Shown: positions 1 through 8,178 of the stretch, in pieces
How positions within the stretch are numbered: the stretch's first letter is position 1
Layout: every line of letters begins with the position of its first letter
Origin: Clostridiales bacterium GWF2_38_85
Lineage (GTDB): Bacteria; Bacillota; Clostridia; Oscillospirales; CAG-382
Reading direction: 5' to 3'
NCBI GenBank assembly: GCA_001797275.1
Contig: MGOY01000041.1
Location: forward strand, 1-55,484
Length of the DNA stretch: 55,484 bases
The notes under the pieces: generated by a model
Told to the model about the DNA's origin: nothing
The model's input: only the letters and a program-made list of their open reading frames with translations
Databases searched by the model: none
Program-made: the position numbers and the translations under genes

Positions 1-115
1 TCGACGTTTCAAATCAATTGAAATATTCAATCATCTTCTATCCGCAACTGTTTTTGCTTCACCTTGCAATCTTGCTGTTCTAAAGAGATAAGCATAATAT
101 TAAATAAAACTCAAC

Positions 116-1765
116 TTACACTGAAACTCTCTTAATTTTGTTTGAAGTTGTTTTCTGAAATGCTTCTTCTCTTATGATGACCGATGAAACATGTTTGTAA
201 TTCGGAAGCTCTCTGCACACCTGGTGAATATCTGCAACAACTTCCTTAGCTGTCTTTTCTATGTTCAGGAACACTTCGGCAATGAGTGAATCTTCCTCGC
301 CATGCTCGTTTTTGTTGCCTCTGACAACAACCTCGACAACATACTCAAGTCCCTGGATATAGCCCTCGATTTCTTCGGGATATATGTTTTTGCCGTTCTT
401 AAGAACGATGATGTTCTTTTTTCTGCCTGTTATGACCAGCTGATCATGCTCGTTGATATATCCGTAGTCACCCGTATAGAACCAACCGTCCTTGAGAACC
501 TCGGCTGTTTTTTCGGGCTGCTTGTAATAACCCAACATAACAATATCGCCCTTGACACAAATTTCACCGATTTCCTCTTCATTGGGTTCGTCTATTCGCC
601 ATTCAACGCAGGGCAATCTCAAGCCTGCGGTATTATAATCGTTGAAATAATCGTTGTTGGCACAAACAAGCGGCGAGCATTCGGTTATGCCGTAGCCGTT
701 TATCAGATTGATACCGATATCGTCAAAGAATTTGCTAATCTCGGTCCTTATCGGCGCTCCGCCGGTAACGATTTTTATCAATCTGTCGCCGAAAGCCTGA
801 TGCACCTTCTTGAACAGCGTTTTTCTCAAATCGATGCCGATTTTTCTCAGCCCGTTGCTGAGTCCGATAAGCTTGAAAAAAACTTCCCTTTTATTTTCTT
901 TGTCAAGGTTTTTCATTATGTTTGAATAGAAGACCTCAACAAATGCCGGCACGAGATATATATATGATGGTTTGTAAAGCTGTAGATTTTTAAGCACAGC
1001 ACTCATGTTGTCGTTGATGCATATTGTTGAATGATGGTGAAGTGAAACCAGAATACCGCTGACAGCTTCATATGTGTGGTGATATGGCAACACAGAAAGG
1101 CAGGTATCATAAACGGTCGAGACCTGCATCCCATAATAAACACTTGACACAAGATTGTGTTCCGACAGCATAACACCCTTTGCGGTTCCGGTTGTACCGG
1201 AGGTGTAGACAAGCATTTTCAACTCATCCGGCTTGCTTACCATCTTGTCATAACTTTCTTTGCTGCAGCTCTTTCCTTTTTCAAGCAACCGGCTGAAGGA
1301 TATGAATTTCACATCATCTTCGGTACGGTCAAAGCCGATAAACAACTTAACATTAGGTAATTTATCACCGAAAGTCTTAAACATTTCCTCGTATTTTTTT
1401 GCATAGAATACGACTTCGCTTTCACTCTCATTTATGATATTAAATATATCTGACTGAGGCAGTTCTTTGTCGACAGGAACAAAAACACCGGTACCTTTCA
1501 ATACAGTCAGGTAGGTTGTAACCCAATTATAGCTGTTTTCGCCAATACAAGCAATATGACTGCTTCCAAAACCAAGATCAATCAGTGCAGCGCCGAGTTG
1601 TTCTGTGTTATCATTAAATTCGCTGTAGATAACACTTATTATATTGTCTGCTTTCTTATACTTGAAAGCAATCTGATCTCCTGCCTCATTTTTTGCGATA
1701 TCAAGCATTTCTCTTATGCTACCAAACTTTCTGACGTTATAATAGATTGGCTTCTTGTTTTTCAT
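116..1765 (-). CDS. AMP-forming acyl-CoA synthetase/ligase (ANL superfamily)
   Basis: Adenylates a carboxylic acid, probably a fatty acid, and transfers it to CoA or another thiol acceptor. Visible signatures are the phosphate-binding loop YTSGTTGTAKG, the GYGITECSP motif, YTGDYG and the C-terminal hinge ITGRKKNIIVLKNGKN with a catalytic-type lysine near the end (TTSNKIKR). About 549 residues, normal for the family. I place the start at 1765 because AAGAAGGG lies at normal spacing upstream; a further in-frame ATG at 1822 would put coding sequence inside the structured leader. It follows the SGNH hydrolase gene in the same direction, so the pair may act on acyl chains or acyl esters together. 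Substrate cannot be read from sequence. Confidence 0.9.
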   Translation of the reverse strand: MKNKKPIYYNVRKFGSIREMLDIAKNEAGDQIAFKYKKADNIISVIYSEFNDNTEQLGAALIDLGFGSSHIACIGENSYNWVTTYLTVLKGTGVFVPVDKELPQSDIFNIINESESEVVFYAKKYEEMFKTFGDKLPNVKLFIGFDRTEDDVKFISFSRLLEKGKSCSKESYDKMVSKPDELKMLVYTSGTTGTAKGVMLSEHNLVSSVYYGMQVSTVYDTCLSVLPYHHTYEAVSGILVSLHHHSTICINDNMSAVLKNLQLYKPSYIYLVPAFVEVFYSNIMKNLDKENKREVFFKLIGLSNGLRKIGIDLRKTLFKKVHQAFGDRLIKIVTGGAPIRTEISKFFDDIGINLINGYGITECSPLVCANNDYFNDYNTAGLRLPCVEWRIDEPNEEEIGEICVKGDIVMLGYYKQPEKTAEVLKDGWFYTGDYGYINEHDQLVITGRKKNIIVLKNGKNIYPEEIEGYIQGLEYVVEVVVRGNKNEHGEEDSLIAEVFLNIEKTAKEVVADIHQVCRELPNYKHVSSVIIREEAFQKTTSNKIKRVSV

Positions 1766-1884
1766 TATTATGACCATCCCTTCTTTAATGAGTGGGAATT
1801 GTGCCGTATTTGATATTATCAAATTTGCGCCTCACTTTATGGCGCAAAACCGTACCGTAGTTTGAAAGATTTATCTTTCAAACT
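1766..1884 (-). promoter_or_regulatory. Repeated structured 5' leader element, copy A
   Basis: Lies between the SGNH gene stop and the ligase start. Reading the minus strand: a 26-nt near-perfect hairpin AGTTTGAAAGAT/ATCTTTCAAACT (1859-1884), hairpin TTTGCGCC/GGCGCAAA (1824-1848), hairpin ATTTGAT/ATCAAAT (1808-1824), the 3' strand GGCAC of an outer stem (1801-1805), then TTCCC, which can pair with the GGGA of the ribosome binding site. Nearly identical to the copy at 37874-37996, except that the 5' strand of the outer stem is altered here (GGTACGG replaces GTGCC). See findings. Confidence 0.75.
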
Positions 1885-1897
1885 TTTCCTTTCCATA

Positions 1898-2575
1898 TCA
1901 CCGACTATATTCAAGTACACTGCTCATAATTTTTTTCCCGATTATATCATATCCGCGCTGTGTGGGATGAATGCCATCCGAGCAAAGAAGCATCTGATAT
2001 TCGCGATTTTTTAGAAATTCACTTCTTATATCTATTATCGGGCAATTATTCTCAAATGCGATTTGGTTTACCATAACGTTATAATGCTCCTGCCAACGTG
2101 CCAGCATATTTACATCGCCCAACCAGTGAAGTATATTGTTAAAATTCAAGTTTCTTGTAATCCAGTTCATGAATTTAGATGCATCGAGCGGAACCAGTGA
2201 TACAACTGCAATGCTTGCACCTGTTTTTCTTACATAAGATATTGCCGCACGATATTTCTCAATAAATATATTTTCCGGAGTTAAGGGTTGAAATTCACCG
2301 TCCGGGTTAGCTGAAACGTCTGCCCAGTTGTAGTTGCAATCATTGCCGCCGAACTCAAGCAGTACAAGCGTGTCTTTATCACAGGTTGTCAATGTTTCTT
2401 CAAGTAATGTATATCCCTGATTGATTGTCGCACCCATATGCGAGTTGTTGTTTACTTCGATGCCGCGTTTATTCAACTCATCATATTTAGGACGGCATAA
2501 TTTATGCTTTTGTAATTCATCAGAATAAGTAACTCCTTTTAAAATGGAATCACCGTAAAGCTCAAGCCTTTTCAT
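1898..2575 (-). CDS. SGNH/GDSL-family hydrolase (esterase/lipase-like)
   Basis: A 225-residue cytoplasmic-looking serine esterase of the SGNH fold. Block I is LELYGDSILKG with the nucleophile Ser of GDS, the oxyanion block is FGGNDCNYNW, and the catalytic Asp-His block is SDGIHPTQRGYD near the C terminus. No signal peptide. The start ATG has AAAAGGAAT upstream, inside a second copy of the repeated leader element. Co-oriented with and directly upstream of the acyl-CoA ligase gene. The family hydrolyses acyl or acetyl esters; the substrate is not predictable. Confidence 0.9.
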   Translation of the reverse strand: MKRLELYGDSILKGVTYSDELQKHKLCRPKYDELNKRGIEVNNNSHMGATINQGYTLLEETLTTCDKDTLVLLEFGGNDCNYNWADVSANPDGEFQPLTPENIFIEKYRAAISYVRKTGASIAVVSLVPLDASKFMNWITRNLNFNNILHWLGDVNMLARWQEHYNVMVNQIAFENNCPIIDIRSEFLKNREYQMLLCSDGIHPTQRGYDIIGKKIMSSVLEYSR

Positions 2576-2701
2576 GTTTATATTTATTCCTTTTCCTGAT
2601 AAAATCGATGTTTTGTGTTAATCTTTTTTGCTGGTAAAATTTTTAATATGATTTATGCGGAAAAACACAAAACTTGTAGTCTGGAAGTTTATATTCGGAC
2701 T
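2576..2701 (-). promoter_or_regulatory. Repeated structured 5' leader element, copy E (diverged)
   Basis: On the minus strand it starts with an imperfect hairpin (AGTCCGAA..TTCCAGACT, 2678-2701) and then has a perfect 10-bp outer stem GTTTTGTGTT (2664-2673) with AACACAAAAC (2610-2619). The interior is AT-rich with only weak hairpins, and AAAAGGAAT follows before the SGNH start. The position relative to the start codon and the GTTTTGTG strand match the other copies although the primary sequence is largely different. Confidence 0.6.
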
Positions 2702-2825
2702 TTCCCCTTTGAAATAATGCAGGAATTCTTAACACTTTAATTCTATATCAAATGTAACAAAAAATCCACCTACACCTTTATTTTAGCTTTCCACAATAAA
2801 AACATACTGTGTAGAGTCGAAAGCT

Positions 2826-2852
2826 AACCACTCTACCGATAGTAGAGTGGTT
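2826..2852. repeat. Perfect 11-bp inverted repeat AACCACTCTAC, possible operator or terminator
   Basis: AACCACTCTAC, 5-nt spacer, GTAGAGTGGTT. The core heptamer GTAGAGT recurs at 3020-3026 with ACTCTAC at 3039-3045 (separate entry), and a related TAGAGT occurs near 2815. Recurrence of the same half-site on both sides of a promoter favours a protein-binding site over a simple terminator; no U-tract follows the hairpin. Confidence 0.55.
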
Positions 2853-2893
2853 GATTAAGCATTTGAAATGAGTATTTTTATTGAATCTGCATA

Positions 2894-2922
2894 TTGTCTT
2901 ATTTGATATTGTATGCTATAAT
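2894..2922 (+). promoter_or_regulatory. Candidate sigma-A promoter for the XRE regulator gene
   Basis: TTGTCT (2894-2899), exactly 17 nt, TATAAT (2917-2922). It lies about 150 nt upstream of the regulator start and between the two GTAGAGT-type inverted repeats. Confidence 0.6.
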
Positions 2923-3019
2923 ACAGTCAATACAAGCATTTTGCGATAAATATAAATTTTTGTACAAGAATATATTTTATACCACTTTAAAAAGATAAAA
3001 AATTCATTAAATATCATCG

Positions 3020-3045
3020 GTAGAGTAGTTGAATTAAAACTCTAC
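3020..3045. repeat. GTAGAGT/ACTCTAC inverted repeat upstream of the XRE gene
   Basis: GTAGAGT (3020-3026) and ACTCTAC (3039-3045) separated by 12 nt, with TAGAGTagTTGA echoing TAGAGTggTTGA of the 2826-2852 repeat. It would lie in the 5' untranslated region about 30 nt before the start codon. Likely binding site of the regulator itself (inference). Confidence 0.45.
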
Positions 3046-3073
3046 ATACATTTTATGGGAAGGGACCAGCCTG

Positions 3074-3715
3074 ATGGATGATTTGAAGCAGATAATTGCA
3101 AGAAACATATCGGATTTAAGGAAAACCCTGCAGCTGACACAAGCTGAGCTTGCCGAAAAGTTGAATTATTCAGATAAAGCAATTTCAAAGTGGGAACGCG
3201 GTGAATCCATTCCGGATGTAGCCGTTTTAAAGCAAATTGCAGATATGTTCGGTGTCACAGTTGATTATTTACTTGAAGCTGAGCATACGGTTGAGGAAAT
3301 CAAGCAAATATTACCTGATAAACACCACAAAAGAAATCAATTGATTATTACCTTGCTTTCAGTCGCGCTCGTCTGGCTCATTGCAACCATAGTTTTTGTC
3401 ATTGTCGGAATATATACAAACAATGTGGAAAAATTCTGGATTATATACATCTATGCGCTGCCGGTTACCTTTGTTGTACTGTTGGTTTTCAACTCAATAT
3501 GGGGCTATCCGAAGTTAAATTATCTTTTCATTACACTGCTTGTCTGGAGCATACTGGCATCAGTATATATATCACTGCTTCCATATAAAATCTGGCTTAT
3601 TTTCATTATTGGCATTCCGGCACAGATAATAATCTTCCTATGGTCAGGTTTTAAGTTTGAGAAGCCAAAAAAAATCATTACCGCAGTCAATGAAAACCAT
3701 GGTAATGATTTATGA
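3074..3715 (+). CDS. XRE-family HTH transcriptional regulator with membrane-spanning C terminus
   Basis: 213 residues. Residues ~8-62 form a Cro/C1-type helix-turn-helix (LTQAELAEKLNYSDKAISKW, followed by ERGESIPD). The C-terminal part carries about four hydrophobic helices (roughly 90-190) and then a short basic tail ending KPKKIIT. GGGAAGGG sits about 9 nt before the ATG. Such membrane-tethered XRE proteins are common in Clostridia; the ligand is unknown. The TAGAGT inverted repeats upstream are candidate autoregulatory sites. Confidence 0.88.
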   Translation: MDDLKQIIARNISDLRKTLQLTQAELAEKLNYSDKAISKWERGESIPDVAVLKQIADMFGVTVDYLLEAEHTVEEIKQILPDKHHKRNQLIITLLSVALVWLIATIVFVIVGIYTNNVEKFWIIYIYALPVTFVVLLVFNSIWGYPKLNYLFITLLVWSILASVYISLLPYKIWLIFIIGIPAQIIIFLWSGFKFEKPKKIITAVNENHGNDL

Positions 3716-3805
3716 ATGAATTTCTAATATTTTTATAAGCAATACTCTAATATACGATATATTTAAATGTTATATTATTATACATATAAGATTTGATAAC
3801 ATTAT

Positions 3806-4642
3806 TTATATAATAAGATATGCTCCAAGCATTTTTCGGTCATCATTTTCAGCATACGATATATATCCTGTTCTAAGTGCTTCTTCAAGAATTGCACCGC
3901 GAATCTCAAGTATGTTGATACATGCATGCCCGATCTGATATAAATCATCTTTCATAAATTCAGGTATTTCGTTTGTAACGATTTCAGCACAATAATCATA
4001 ATAGTTACTTACAATGTCAGATGCAGCTTTATATAGCCTGTCATAATTTATAGTTTGTTCCCTTTTCAATTCGCCAATCTTGTTCTTATATGTTATTCTG
4101 AAGGTTGGTATATAACTGTCTTCTGTTTTTTTCAGATAACCATCTTCAATAAGTTGTTCAAGTTCACCGAATGGTATGTCCTTTACATTTTTATTTGCAG
4201 CTGCAACAAGCACCTTGCCTTGTAAGTATGTTAAATGCACCGGTGTTTTATCATGGATATTCTTATATTGAAATTTAAACTGGCCAAAATCGATATATTC
4301 CTCATATTCTGGCATATCCAATCCGCTGCATCCATGAAGACCGACAAAGGCAGGCCTTTCACCTCTGTACTCTTCAAGTCCAAGTAGATCCCATTCACCT
4401 CCATCTGGTCGTTTAGTATGTCCCCATCTGCCGAGATGTGATGTGTCGATTTTACTTCTGGACTTTTTATTTGATGCATTACAGCGGACATCATCAGCCT
4501 TTCTCATAAGCATTGCCCATTTCATGTCTTCATAAGGCTGATAACCTTCATGCCATTTGAAACCGTTCAAGTCAAAAACAGAAGCTTGATATTCAGTTAA
4601 CTCAATTATTGTCCTTGTTAATTCAGGAGTGATTTCTTTCAA
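3806..4642 (-). CDS. Conserved protein of unknown function (possibly 5'-truncated)
   Basis: About 278 residues from a TTG codon. Recognisable stretches include RPDGGEWDLLGLEEYRG, VGLHGCSG and a C-terminal EALRTGYISYAENDDRKML. From memory, similar C-terminal halves occur in clostridial proteins whose N terminus is a sigma-factor-like or HTH domain, but none is seen here. The same frame stays open upstream of the TTG and overlaps a short ferritin-like start in another frame (4639-4773), so the 5' end looks rearranged. No catalytic motif is evident. Confidence 0.55.
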   Translation of the reverse strand: MKEITPELTRTIIELTEYQASVFDLNGFKWHEGYQPYEDMKWAMLMRKADDVRCNASNKKSRSKIDTSHLGRWGHTKRPDGGEWDLLGLEEYRGERPAFVGLHGCSGLDMPEYEEYIDFGQFKFQYKNIHDKTPVHLTYLQGKVLVAAANKNVKDIPFGELEQLIEDGYLKKTEDSYIPTFRITYKNKIGELKREQTINYDRLYKAASDIVSNYYDYCAEIVTNEIPEFMKDDLYQIGHACINILEIRGAILEEALRTGYISYAENDDRKMLGAYLII

Positions 4643-4773
4643 TTTCTTGAATATTTTAGCCTGTACATCGGCACTAATGATAATAACATTTGCTTCATAT
4701 TTATTTCCGCTTGTTCTATATAGTATTTCTCGCTATCAAGCTCTATATTTATTGCAAATTCTATACTATTCAT
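4639..4773 (-). pseudogene. Fragment of a ferritin-like/rubrerythrin-type gene (N terminus only)
   Basis: ATG with AGAAGGGATGAG upstream begins MNSIEFAINIELDSEKYY, then IEQAEIN, which resembles the first helix of clostridial ferritin-like (rubrerythrin) proteins. After about 25 residues the similarity stops and the frame closes at a TGA that overlaps the TTG of the downstream gene. Probably a deletion joining two genes. The frame change makes a functional product unlikely. Confidence 0.5.
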
Positions 4774-4832
4774 ATACAACTCATCCCTTCTAAAGCTTAT
4801 TTTCATTTTCTGATACTTTTGATAAACTAACT

Positions 4833-5273
4833 TTATTTATTTTTGTTCGAAGTTTTTAATATTTTAATTAACTCTGTAATACCCCAAGCTATTAATATAT
4901 ATATTACCATTGTAATAAGAGTCCCCGGTTCAAAAAAGGATGCAGTCTCTATGCCAGTTGTTACAGTGGATCTGAAAATATTCGAAAATGGCCATATTAA
5001 TACATTAGTTATTACATAAATAATTTTTACAAATACATTTAACGAATTAGCTCCTAACAGCTTAAATATAAAGCGGCAAATTAATAAAGCTTCAAAAATA
5101 CCGAATATATAATAAATTATCTTTCTGGATTTCAAACTACCACTATAATTTTGTTCTGTTTTTGATTTTTCAACTACTGTCGTGCTATTCTTATTTTTTG
5201 CATATGGATTATTCAGTTCAGAATTTTCTATAGTTGTTTTTTTAATTATAGTTTTATCTTTCTCTTCTTCCAT
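4833..5273 (-). CDS. YggT family membrane protein
   Basis: 146 residues. The first ~45 are polar and charged, followed by the YggT domain with two membrane segments (around 50-70 and 112-135) and the family-typical LIWPFSNIFR between them. A good ribosome binding site (AAGGAGAG) precedes the ATG. It is the last gene of a run of small membrane proteins in the same direction. YggT proteins are linked to osmotic/envelope stress and division; the exact role here is unknown. Confidence 0.8.
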   Translation of the reverse strand: MEEEKDKTIIKKTTIENSELNNPYAKNKNSTTVVEKSKTEQNYSGSLKSRKIIYYIFGIFEALLICRFIFKLLGANSLNVFVKIIYVITNVLIWPFSNIFRSTVTTGIETASFFEPGTLITMVIYILIAWGITELIKILKTSNKNK

Positions 5274-5314
5274 TTATTATCTCTCCTTAAAATTTTTTCT
5301 ATATGAATGTGATA

Positions 5315-5467
5315 TTAATAAAATATATTTTTGCCCTTAATTAGCTTAATTAAAATAACAATAACGGCTATTACGAGTATAATGTGTATAAATCCACCGA
5401 TTGTATATGATGTTATTACTCCTAAAAGCCATAATATAATAAGCACAGTCGCAATTAACCATAACAT
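5315..5467 (-). CDS. lmo0937-type small membrane protein
   Basis: A 50-residue protein, MLWLIATVLIILWLLGVITS at the N terminus and ending KLIKGKNIFY. It has the layout of the lmo0937 family: two short hydrophobic helices with a central GGFIHIILVI motif. GAGGAAATC precedes the ATG. It lies between the YggT gene and the 5483-5818 gene, all co-oriented. Members of this family are often stress-inducible; the molecular function is unknown. Confidence 0.85.
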   Translation of the reverse strand: MLWLIATVLIILWLLGVITSYTIGGFIHIILVIAVIVILIKLIKGKNIFY

Positions 5468-5482
5468 ATGATTTCCTCAGTT

Positions 5483-5818
5483 CTATTTTTTATTTAGTTC
5501 TTTTGATATTTTTTCAGCTGTGTCAGATGCTGCCTTGGCAGTATTCTCAACAGACTCCTTTGCTGCACCTGCAATTTTTTGAGTTAAATCATTAATAGTT
5601 TTTATTGTTTTATCTATTGATTCTTTCATATATTTTCTCGTTTCCTTCTCTGTATGTCGTGCAATTATTATACCTGTTGTAATACTTGCAGGAGCAATTA
5701 CGCACATTCTAATAGCAAATCTATTTGCTGACTTTACGCTTTCATTCATTTTTATTTTCTCACTTTCAAACTCTGTTTCATTATTCATATCTACTATTAT
5801 TATGCTCCTATCTTCCAT
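5483..5818 (-). CDS. Small protein with one hydrophobic segment and Ala/Lys-rich helical tail
   Basis: 111 residues. Residues ~32-55 are hydrophobic (MCVIAPASITTGIIIA) and the C-terminal half is an amphipathic Ala/Lys/Glu-rich helix (AAKESVENTAKAASDTAEKI), reminiscent of YtxH-like or LEA-like stress proteins. No clear ribosome binding site precedes either the ATG at 5818 or the internal ATG at 5788, so the start is uncertain. First gene of the small-membrane-protein run ending at 4833. Confidence 0.6.
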   Translation of the reverse strand: MEDRSIIIVDMNNETEFESEKIKMNESVKSANRFAIRMCVIAPASITTGIIIARHTEKETRKYMKESIDKTIKTINDLTQKIAGAAKESVENTAKAASDTAEKISKELNKK

Positions 5819-5867
5819 AAAAATTATTAAGGATATTATTAAGGATATATATTATCGAGTTAATCTT

Positions 5868-6611
5868 CTATGAACAACAAGAACAATAAGGCCGGTAAAT
5901 CTTGCGTGATGTGATCATCTCAATACGGTCTATGTTATATGTATCCGGGATTTCTTCCTGAGACACGGTGGTGTAGAACACAACCGCTTTCCGAAGTATG
6001 GCTTGTTCGCTATCACCAAACAGGTCGGAGCGAATCATATTGTATGTATCATACAGATCCTGGGCAGCTGCCCGGCTCAGCAACGCATTGATTTTTGCAG
6101 CAAAAATTTCTATTGGCTGGAGGCAGTACACCTTAACATCATTGCCGAATGCGCTTGTCAAAACCATCCGTTCAGTTGGCTCAAACAAGTGCGTTCGCAG
6201 TGAATAATTGATTTCAACCTTGATATTGTCCGGTATACCGCCAAGGTTCTGGTAAACAAAAACGAAAAAATCCAGACTGTGCTTTTCTCAGCTCCGCGGC
6301 GACAGAGAATACCCCTGGGTCGCCATATAGGTTTTGATATCGTTTGTAATTTGCCCACGCTCCTGCATCATTTCGTCGCGGGTGGATTCCTTTGCATAGT
6401 CAAGGTCAATGTCGACGGACAGACGCGACAGATTGAATACGGTCAGGTTGATGGCTGTACCACCTTTCAGGGCAAGTGTGCTCTTTGCCAGTGAGTTGGA
6501 ATGCAGATAATCAAGAATCTGCGACAGGCGGATTACCTTTTCCAGTGTGTCACGGACAAAGTTCAGCTCATCTGCTTTTTCGGTCAGCTCTGCCTTTGTA
6601 TAGTTAAACAA
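5868..6611 (-). pseudogene. AbiEii-type nucleotidyltransferase toxin, interrupted by an in-frame stop
   Basis: The N-terminal part has the AbiEii/type IV toxin nucleotidyltransferase signature LKGGTAINL followed by LSVDIDLDY. After SLSPRS a TGA (6288-6290) interrupts, but the same frame continues with EKHSLDFFVFVYQNLGG and on through FEPTERMVLTSAFG to ARDLYDTY-like AAAQDLYDTYN. A single nonsense codon therefore splits an otherwise open frame. The start TTG overlaps the antitoxin stop. The last ~15 residues look degenerate. Known of family: AbiE toxins transfer nucleotides to tRNA; loss of the C-terminal half would inactivate it. Confidence 0.8.
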
Positions 6612-7005
6612 TCGCGTCGCCCCCCTCGTTGATTATCCGCATCAAGTCATTCAGAACGTAAATCTGCCATTTGCCCGAATAGACCGGAGATTCATATTGA
6701 ATCCCATCATATAGATAGCGTTTGCTCTTGTGAATGTGTATTTTACATTCCGAGAAGAAATGTTCAGTCAGCTTCATGGATTTTTTGAAATGCGAAAGAA
6801 CATATCCCGCTCTCTGGTATAGAAATTGACTGTTATATGCTAAGAGGTACTCGAGCAGTTTTTTTTCATCTGCAAACGTGACCATAAAAAGGCAGTGCAA
6901 CAGTTCTTTCAAACCGCCGACCTTATCAAAATCCTTGATACAATCGACAATCGTACGCTCAACATTTGTGACGCGTACTTTTCCTTTATCAGAAACACTC
7001 GCATT
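6604..7005 (-). pseudogene. AbiEi-type antitoxin, C-terminal remnant
   Basis: The frame reads VSDKGKVRVTNVERTIVDC, then IKDFDKVGGLKELLHCL and continues to GGDAIV, which is the C-terminal domain typical of AbiEi antitoxins. It overlaps the toxin start by 8 nt. Upstream of about 7005 the similarity fades and the DNA instead encodes a Crp-like fragment on the opposite strand, so the N-terminal winged-helix domain has been lost. Confidence 0.7.
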
Positions 7006-7014
7006 CGTTTTGGA

Positions 7015-7523
7015 CTGTACCCACTGATAGGAAATATAGGCACCGGAAGCTTTGTTGCATATTCATTATCACAGAACGGATCGGAAACGGTGATGTTTGA
7101 ATTTACGAACGGTGGTATTATAGGCGCAAATCTGCTGTTCGGGGACAGTGGCAAATACCCGCTGAATATTTATTGCCTGACCGATTGTCTATTACTTCAT
7201 ATGACCAAAGTTGCTGTGTTGGAGCTTCTAAAAAACTACAGCTTTGTTATGCGGTATATTCAATCTCTTTCGCAAAATTCGCAGTGAATGAACCGCGAAA
7301 TCGCTATATTTACTCAAAAATCGCTTCGTGGAAATATTTTGGATTATCTTGCAGTGCAAATTATCCGACAACAGTTGGCAACAATTACACTGCCTGTAAC
7401 AAAAAGCAGCTTGCAGATTATTTCGGTGTTCAGAGGCCATCATTATTTCGTTAGCTGAAGAGACTGGCGAATGAAGGAATCATTGCAATTAACAACCGTA
7501 GAATTGCGGTAAATAAGCATTAG
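7015..7523 (+). pseudogene. Crp/Fnr family regulator, broken
   Basis: Fragments in several frames: the cyclic-nucleotide-fold part NGSETVMFEFTNGGIIG with ANLLFGDSGKYPL, then the linker MRYIQSLSQNSQ ending at a stop, then FTQKSLRGNILDYLAVQ in another frame, then the HTH KKQLADYFGVQRPSLFR followed by a TAG in place of the expected Glu, and LKRLANEGIIAI up to TAG at 7521-7523. The N-terminal half of the sensor domain is missing. At least two frameshifts and one stop, so non-functional. Confidence 0.75.
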
Positions 7524-7547
7524 GTTATGCATATATCTTGAATTAAT

Positions 7548-8028
7548 TCAACAGGAATACATACTATTCAGCATAGCATTTCCGCTGTTAGTTTTAAAAG
7601 CTTTATTTCTGAAACCTCGAATTGCATCTATTGATAAATTATCTTTAAATGCATTTACGAAAAAAAATCAGCTTCTATTAAATCTGATAATCAATTTCCT
7701 TACTGTCGGTATAAGTATGATGATAAGCAATGAGCCAACAAACCCGTTCGATGATGGTCTTGTCAATACCGAATTTCGAAAGAAGTTTTTCAGCTTCAAG
7801 CGGACCTTCAACCTGCTGATAATTTTCGATAAAACTGTTATACTTTTTCTCGCTGTTTTTTATACCGATATCATGAGTCAGCGCCGCAATTTCAAGTATT
7901 ACCTGCGTTTTTTATCCAATTTTTCCAATTCACCAATCGCCTTGGCAAAGCTATAAACCTTCAGGAAATGATTAATTCGACGTATATCGCTGGAATAATA
8001 ACCGAAATAATCCCAAATTTCATTATGT
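7548..8028 (-). pseudogene. HD-domain phosphohydrolase, frameshifted
   Basis: Minus-strand pieces read WDYFGYYSSDIRRINHFLKV, then a frame change, IAALTHDIGIKN carrying the His-Asp pair, EGPLEAEKLLSKFG, and AYHHTYTDSKEIDYQI before another stop, finishing with LIEADF and SGNAMLNSMYSC in a third frame. This matches small HD phosphohydrolases of Clostridia. At least two frameshifts. It is convergent with the Crp remnant. Confidence 0.7.
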
Positions 8029-8178
8029 TATCTTTCGGTCGAACGAAGCGCAATGTCCGCATAGTTATCTAAATTGAGAGAAGACAAAGTACTCAGGTTT
8101 AATAAGAGCAACTTTACTCTGATATAAAATTAACATGAATTCGAACTCTGAAAATTTCATTAATTATCTCATATATAA

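Noticed and set aside
302-925. 207-codon plus-strand frame inside the acyl-CoA ligase
   Set aside because: Antisense shadow of a gene with clear ANL motifs; no ribosome binding site and no recognisable domain.
7717-7956. Plus-strand frame of 79 codons
   Set aside because: It is antisense to the HD-domain pseudogene, whose motif-bearing frames explain the sequence better.
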